Notes under the pieces: model-generated
What the model was told of the DNA's origin: nothing
What the model saw: only the letters and a program-made list of their open reading frames with translations
The model's database searches: none
DNA from: a virus
IMG/VR virus record: IMGVR_UViG_3300032163_000022
Coordinates: 1 to 50,821 of that record
Length of the DNA stretch: 50,821 nucleotides
Direction: 5' to 3' (one strand)
Made by a program: the position numbers and the translations under genes
Part shown: piece by piece, positions 49,657 to 50,821 of the stretch
How positions within the stretch are numbered: the stretch's first letter is position 1
Layout of the letters: every line of letters starts with the position of its first letter

Positions 49657-49958
49657 TGACCTGGCTTCGTAAATTCTTCTCCGGTGACAACTCAGATATC
49701 GACACCAAGGCGGTTTTGGCCACCCTTGCCTTCCTGGTGGCCGTGGTGGTCTATGGGGCCTATGCCCTGGTATTCCGTCGGGACCTCCCGCCGAACCTGA
49801 CCAGCATCACGCACGTTTTTATCTTAGCGGCCTTGGGAGGGGCCGGGCTAACCTTGCTCAACAAAGTCGCCGGGGGACCGTCTCCCCCGCCCCCGGATAA
49901 ACCCCCAGAAATTCCCGTTAAACCTACGGTTGCGGGAGAAGGAGGGCCGGTAGGATGA
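49653..49958 (+). CDS. Holin-like membrane protein
   Basis: This 101-residue protein has two membrane segments (about 21-41, VLATLAFLVAVVVYGAYALV; about 50-70, SITHVFILAALGGAGLTLLN) and a Pro-rich cytoplasmic tail. Directly after the endolysin and before the spanins, it is a good candidate holin that opens the inner membrane to release the endolysin. Confidence 0.7.
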   Translation: MMTWLRKFFSGDNSDIDTKAVLATLAFLVAVVVYGAYALVFRRDLPPNLTSITHVFILAALGGAGLTLLNKVAGGPSPPPPDKPPEIPVKPTVAGEGGPVG

Positions 49959-50218
49959 TCATCGCGTGGTTGCTCAAAACGGCCATAGGCAGAAGTATAG
50001 GAATAGCAGTTGGCACCGCCCTTCTTTCCGGGATGCTGTATGCCGGCTGTCAAATCAAAAGCTGCATCAGCCATAAGGCTGAGGTGAAAGCCGAAACCGC
50101 CGAAAAGACCCTGGAGGTGGAACGTGAAGACCAAAAGGTTAAAGAGAAGGTTCACCAAATGTCTGATGATGATCTTGCTGATTTCCTTCGCCGCGGTGGG
50201 GTGCACCAAAAGCATTGA
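49955..50218 (+). CDS. Inner-membrane spanin (Rz-like)
   Basis: This 87-residue protein has one N-terminal membrane helix (about 12-32, GRSIGIAVGTALLSGMLYAG) and a charged periplasmic coiled-coil (AEVKAETAEKTLEVEREDQK) ending in MSDDDLADFLRRGGV. This is the i-spanin layout. The o-spanin gene starts inside it in another frame. Together they bridge inner and outer membranes in the last lysis step. Confidence 0.8.
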   Translation: MIIAWLLKTAIGRSIGIAVGTALLSGMLYAGCQIKSCISHKAEVKAETAEKTLEVEREDQKVKEKVHQMSDDDLADFLRRGGVHQKH

Positions 50219-50381
50219 GTTTGTGCGGCCACCCCTCCAGCCGCCCCCGAAAATGAAGAGCGTCGCCCCCGACAAAAACGATCAGACCGGGGAGAAGGGT
50301 TACTGGATGAATCGGGGAGACGCGGAGGACCTGGGGGTCTTCTTCGGCCACGTCAATAATGTGAGGGATACCTGGAAGTAG
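50124..50381 (+). CDS. Outer-membrane lipoprotein spanin (Rz1-like), nested start
   Basis: This 85-residue protein begins at GTG 50124 within the i-spanin gene and has a signal peptide (RRFTKCLMMILLISFAAVGC) with lipobox AVGC at Cys27, then a Pro-rich stretch (FVRPPLQPPPKMKS). That is the o-spanin pattern. The overlap in two frames is typical of Rz/Rz1 pairs. It implies a diderm host. Confidence 0.8.
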   Translation: MKTKRLKRRFTKCLMMILLISFAAVGCTKSIEFVRPPLQPPPKMKSVAPDKNDQTGEKGYWMNRGDAEDLGVFFGHVNNVRDTWK

Positions 50382-50393
50382 GAGGCCCAGACC

Positions 50394-50492
50394 ATGACAC
50401 TCCGTGATGTTCCCTGGTGGGTGAAGGCCATACTTCTGTTCTGGTATCTGATTGTATGGCCCATTGAGAAACTACGTAAACTGCGGCGTTAA
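50394..50492 (+). CDS. 32-residue membrane peptide
   Basis: The frame MTLRDVPWWVKAILLFWYLI and VWPIEKLRKLRR has one aromatic membrane segment and a basic end. GGAGG lies eight bases before ATG 50394. It follows the spanin genes and may modulate lysis, but the length makes the call tentative. Confidence 0.5.
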   Translation: MTLRDVPWWVKAILLFWYLIVWPIEKLRKLRR

Positions 50493-50505
50493 TGGAGGGC
50501 CTGCC

Positions 50506-50703
50506 ATGGACTGTCCGGTGGTCGCGGTTCGGCATCGGTTGGACGGGATGAAGGAGTTGGCGGTGGAGCATCCGGTGGGGGACCTGGGCTATAAACCTCT
50601 GGCCCTCTCGCCCCTGACCGCGAACAAGATCATGCAGGAGCTTATCAGTCCTCAGAGGGACGGGGGCTGGGCGCGGATTCCGGTGAGGGGGGAGTGGAAG
50701 TAA
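50506..50703 (+). CDS. Small hypothetical protein
   Basis: This 65-residue protein (MDCPVVAVRHRLDGMKELAV onward) starts at ATG 50506 with GGAGGG upstream. A longer frame from 50452 overlaps the preceding peptide and is less likely. It is the last GC-rich gene of the lysis region. Function unknown. Confidence 0.6.
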   Translation: MDCPVVAVRHRLDGMKELAVEHPVGDLGYKPLALSPLTANKIMQELISPQRDGGWARIPVRGEWK

Positions 50704-50737
50704 ACCTCTTGGTAGTGTCCTAATTTGACCGTTTGGT

Positions 50738-50770
50738 ATTTTATTTTGGCAAAGATTTTGCAAATAAAAT
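50738..50770. repeat. AT-rich nested inverted repeat
   Basis: ATTTTATTTTG (50738-50748) pairs with CAAATAAAAT (50761-50770), with one extra T in the left arm; the inner part GCAAA-gat-TTTGC also pairs. It lies in the AT-rich gap before the last partial gene. It could be a terminator for the lysis genes on either strand or an operator. Confidence 0.45.
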
Positions 50771-50787
50771 TAAGGAGAATGACAAAG

Positions 50788-50821
50788 ATGACGATGAAAA
50801 AGATATTGACAAAATTGTTTA
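50788..50821 (+). CDS. Start of a gene cut by the window end (partial)
   Basis: After AAGGAG (50772-50777) three in-frame ATGs occur at 50779, 50788 and 50794; the best spacing is 50788. The visible peptide (MTMKKILTKLF) looks like the beginning of a signal or membrane sequence. Base composition is much more AT-rich than the phage genes before it. Confidence 0.5.
   Translation, partial: MTMKKILTKLF

Noticed and set aside
1-50821. CRISPR array or insertion sequence
   Set aside because: No regularly spaced direct repeats and no transposase were found; repeats seen are short hairpins, iterons or coding repeats.

Overview
This window is almost entirely the genome, or most of it, of a GC-rich double-stranded DNA tailed phage or prophage. 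Direct support comes from the ordered virion genes: terminase small and large subunits, portal, scaffold, major capsid protein, head-tail adaptor, a nozzle-like protein, fibre-like proteins, large internal proteins, and a lysis cassette. I recognise no tail sheath, tail tube or tape measure. A putative adaptor and nozzle follow the capsid genes, which fits a short-tailed (podovirus-like) virion, but that is inference. An inner-membrane spanin with an outer-membrane lipoprotein spanin nested inside it implies a diderm (Gram-negative type) host. A tyrosine recombinase suggests a temperate or integrating lifestyle. I see no att sites and no recognisable host gene.

Layout. (1) 1-3903, rightward: nucleotide and replication genes, including a dATP/dGTP diphosphohydrolase-like protein, a zinc-site protein, a primase split into two overlapping genes, and an HU-family protein preceded by about 230 bp of GGTGCCGC-type repeats that could be an origin or operator. 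(2) 3970-6902, leftward: a tightly coupled run of about twelve small genes ending in the tyrosine recombinase, driven from a divergent promoter region at 6903-7204. (3) 7205-11283, rightward: terminase small subunit, a C-rich non-coding stretch, and accessory genes including an apparently frameshifted DNA methyltransferase, a degenerate tRNA-like element and an Acb2/Tad1-like anti-defence protein. (4) 11319-11938, leftward, AT-richer: an AbrB-like protein and an HNH-like protein, which look like a late addition. (5) 12049-35346, rightward: packaging, capsid and virion genes, including a subtilisin-like protease, three related small virion-type proteins and repeat-rich fibre-like proteins. (6) 35356-47862: one 4168-codon gene for a polyvalent protein with DNA methyltransferase, strawberry-notch-type helicase, JAB metalloprotease, HExxH metallopeptidase and LPD38-like regions, resembling in part the DarB antirestriction protein of phage P1. 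A separate, well-formed gene (38750-39220) lies inside it in another frame. (7) 47859-50703: small genes and the lysis cassette (GH19 endolysin, holin-like protein, nested spanins). An AT-rich stretch and the start of another gene close the window.

How it may work together. HU, the primase genes and the repeat region form a replication block. The leftward small genes and recombinase look like the lysogeny or early-takeover block. The polyvalent protein and the protease are probably carried in, or matured with, the virion and act early in the host. The Acb2/Tad1-like sponge and the methyltransferases would counter nucleotide-signalling and restriction defences. The functional links are inferred from families and gene order; no search was run.
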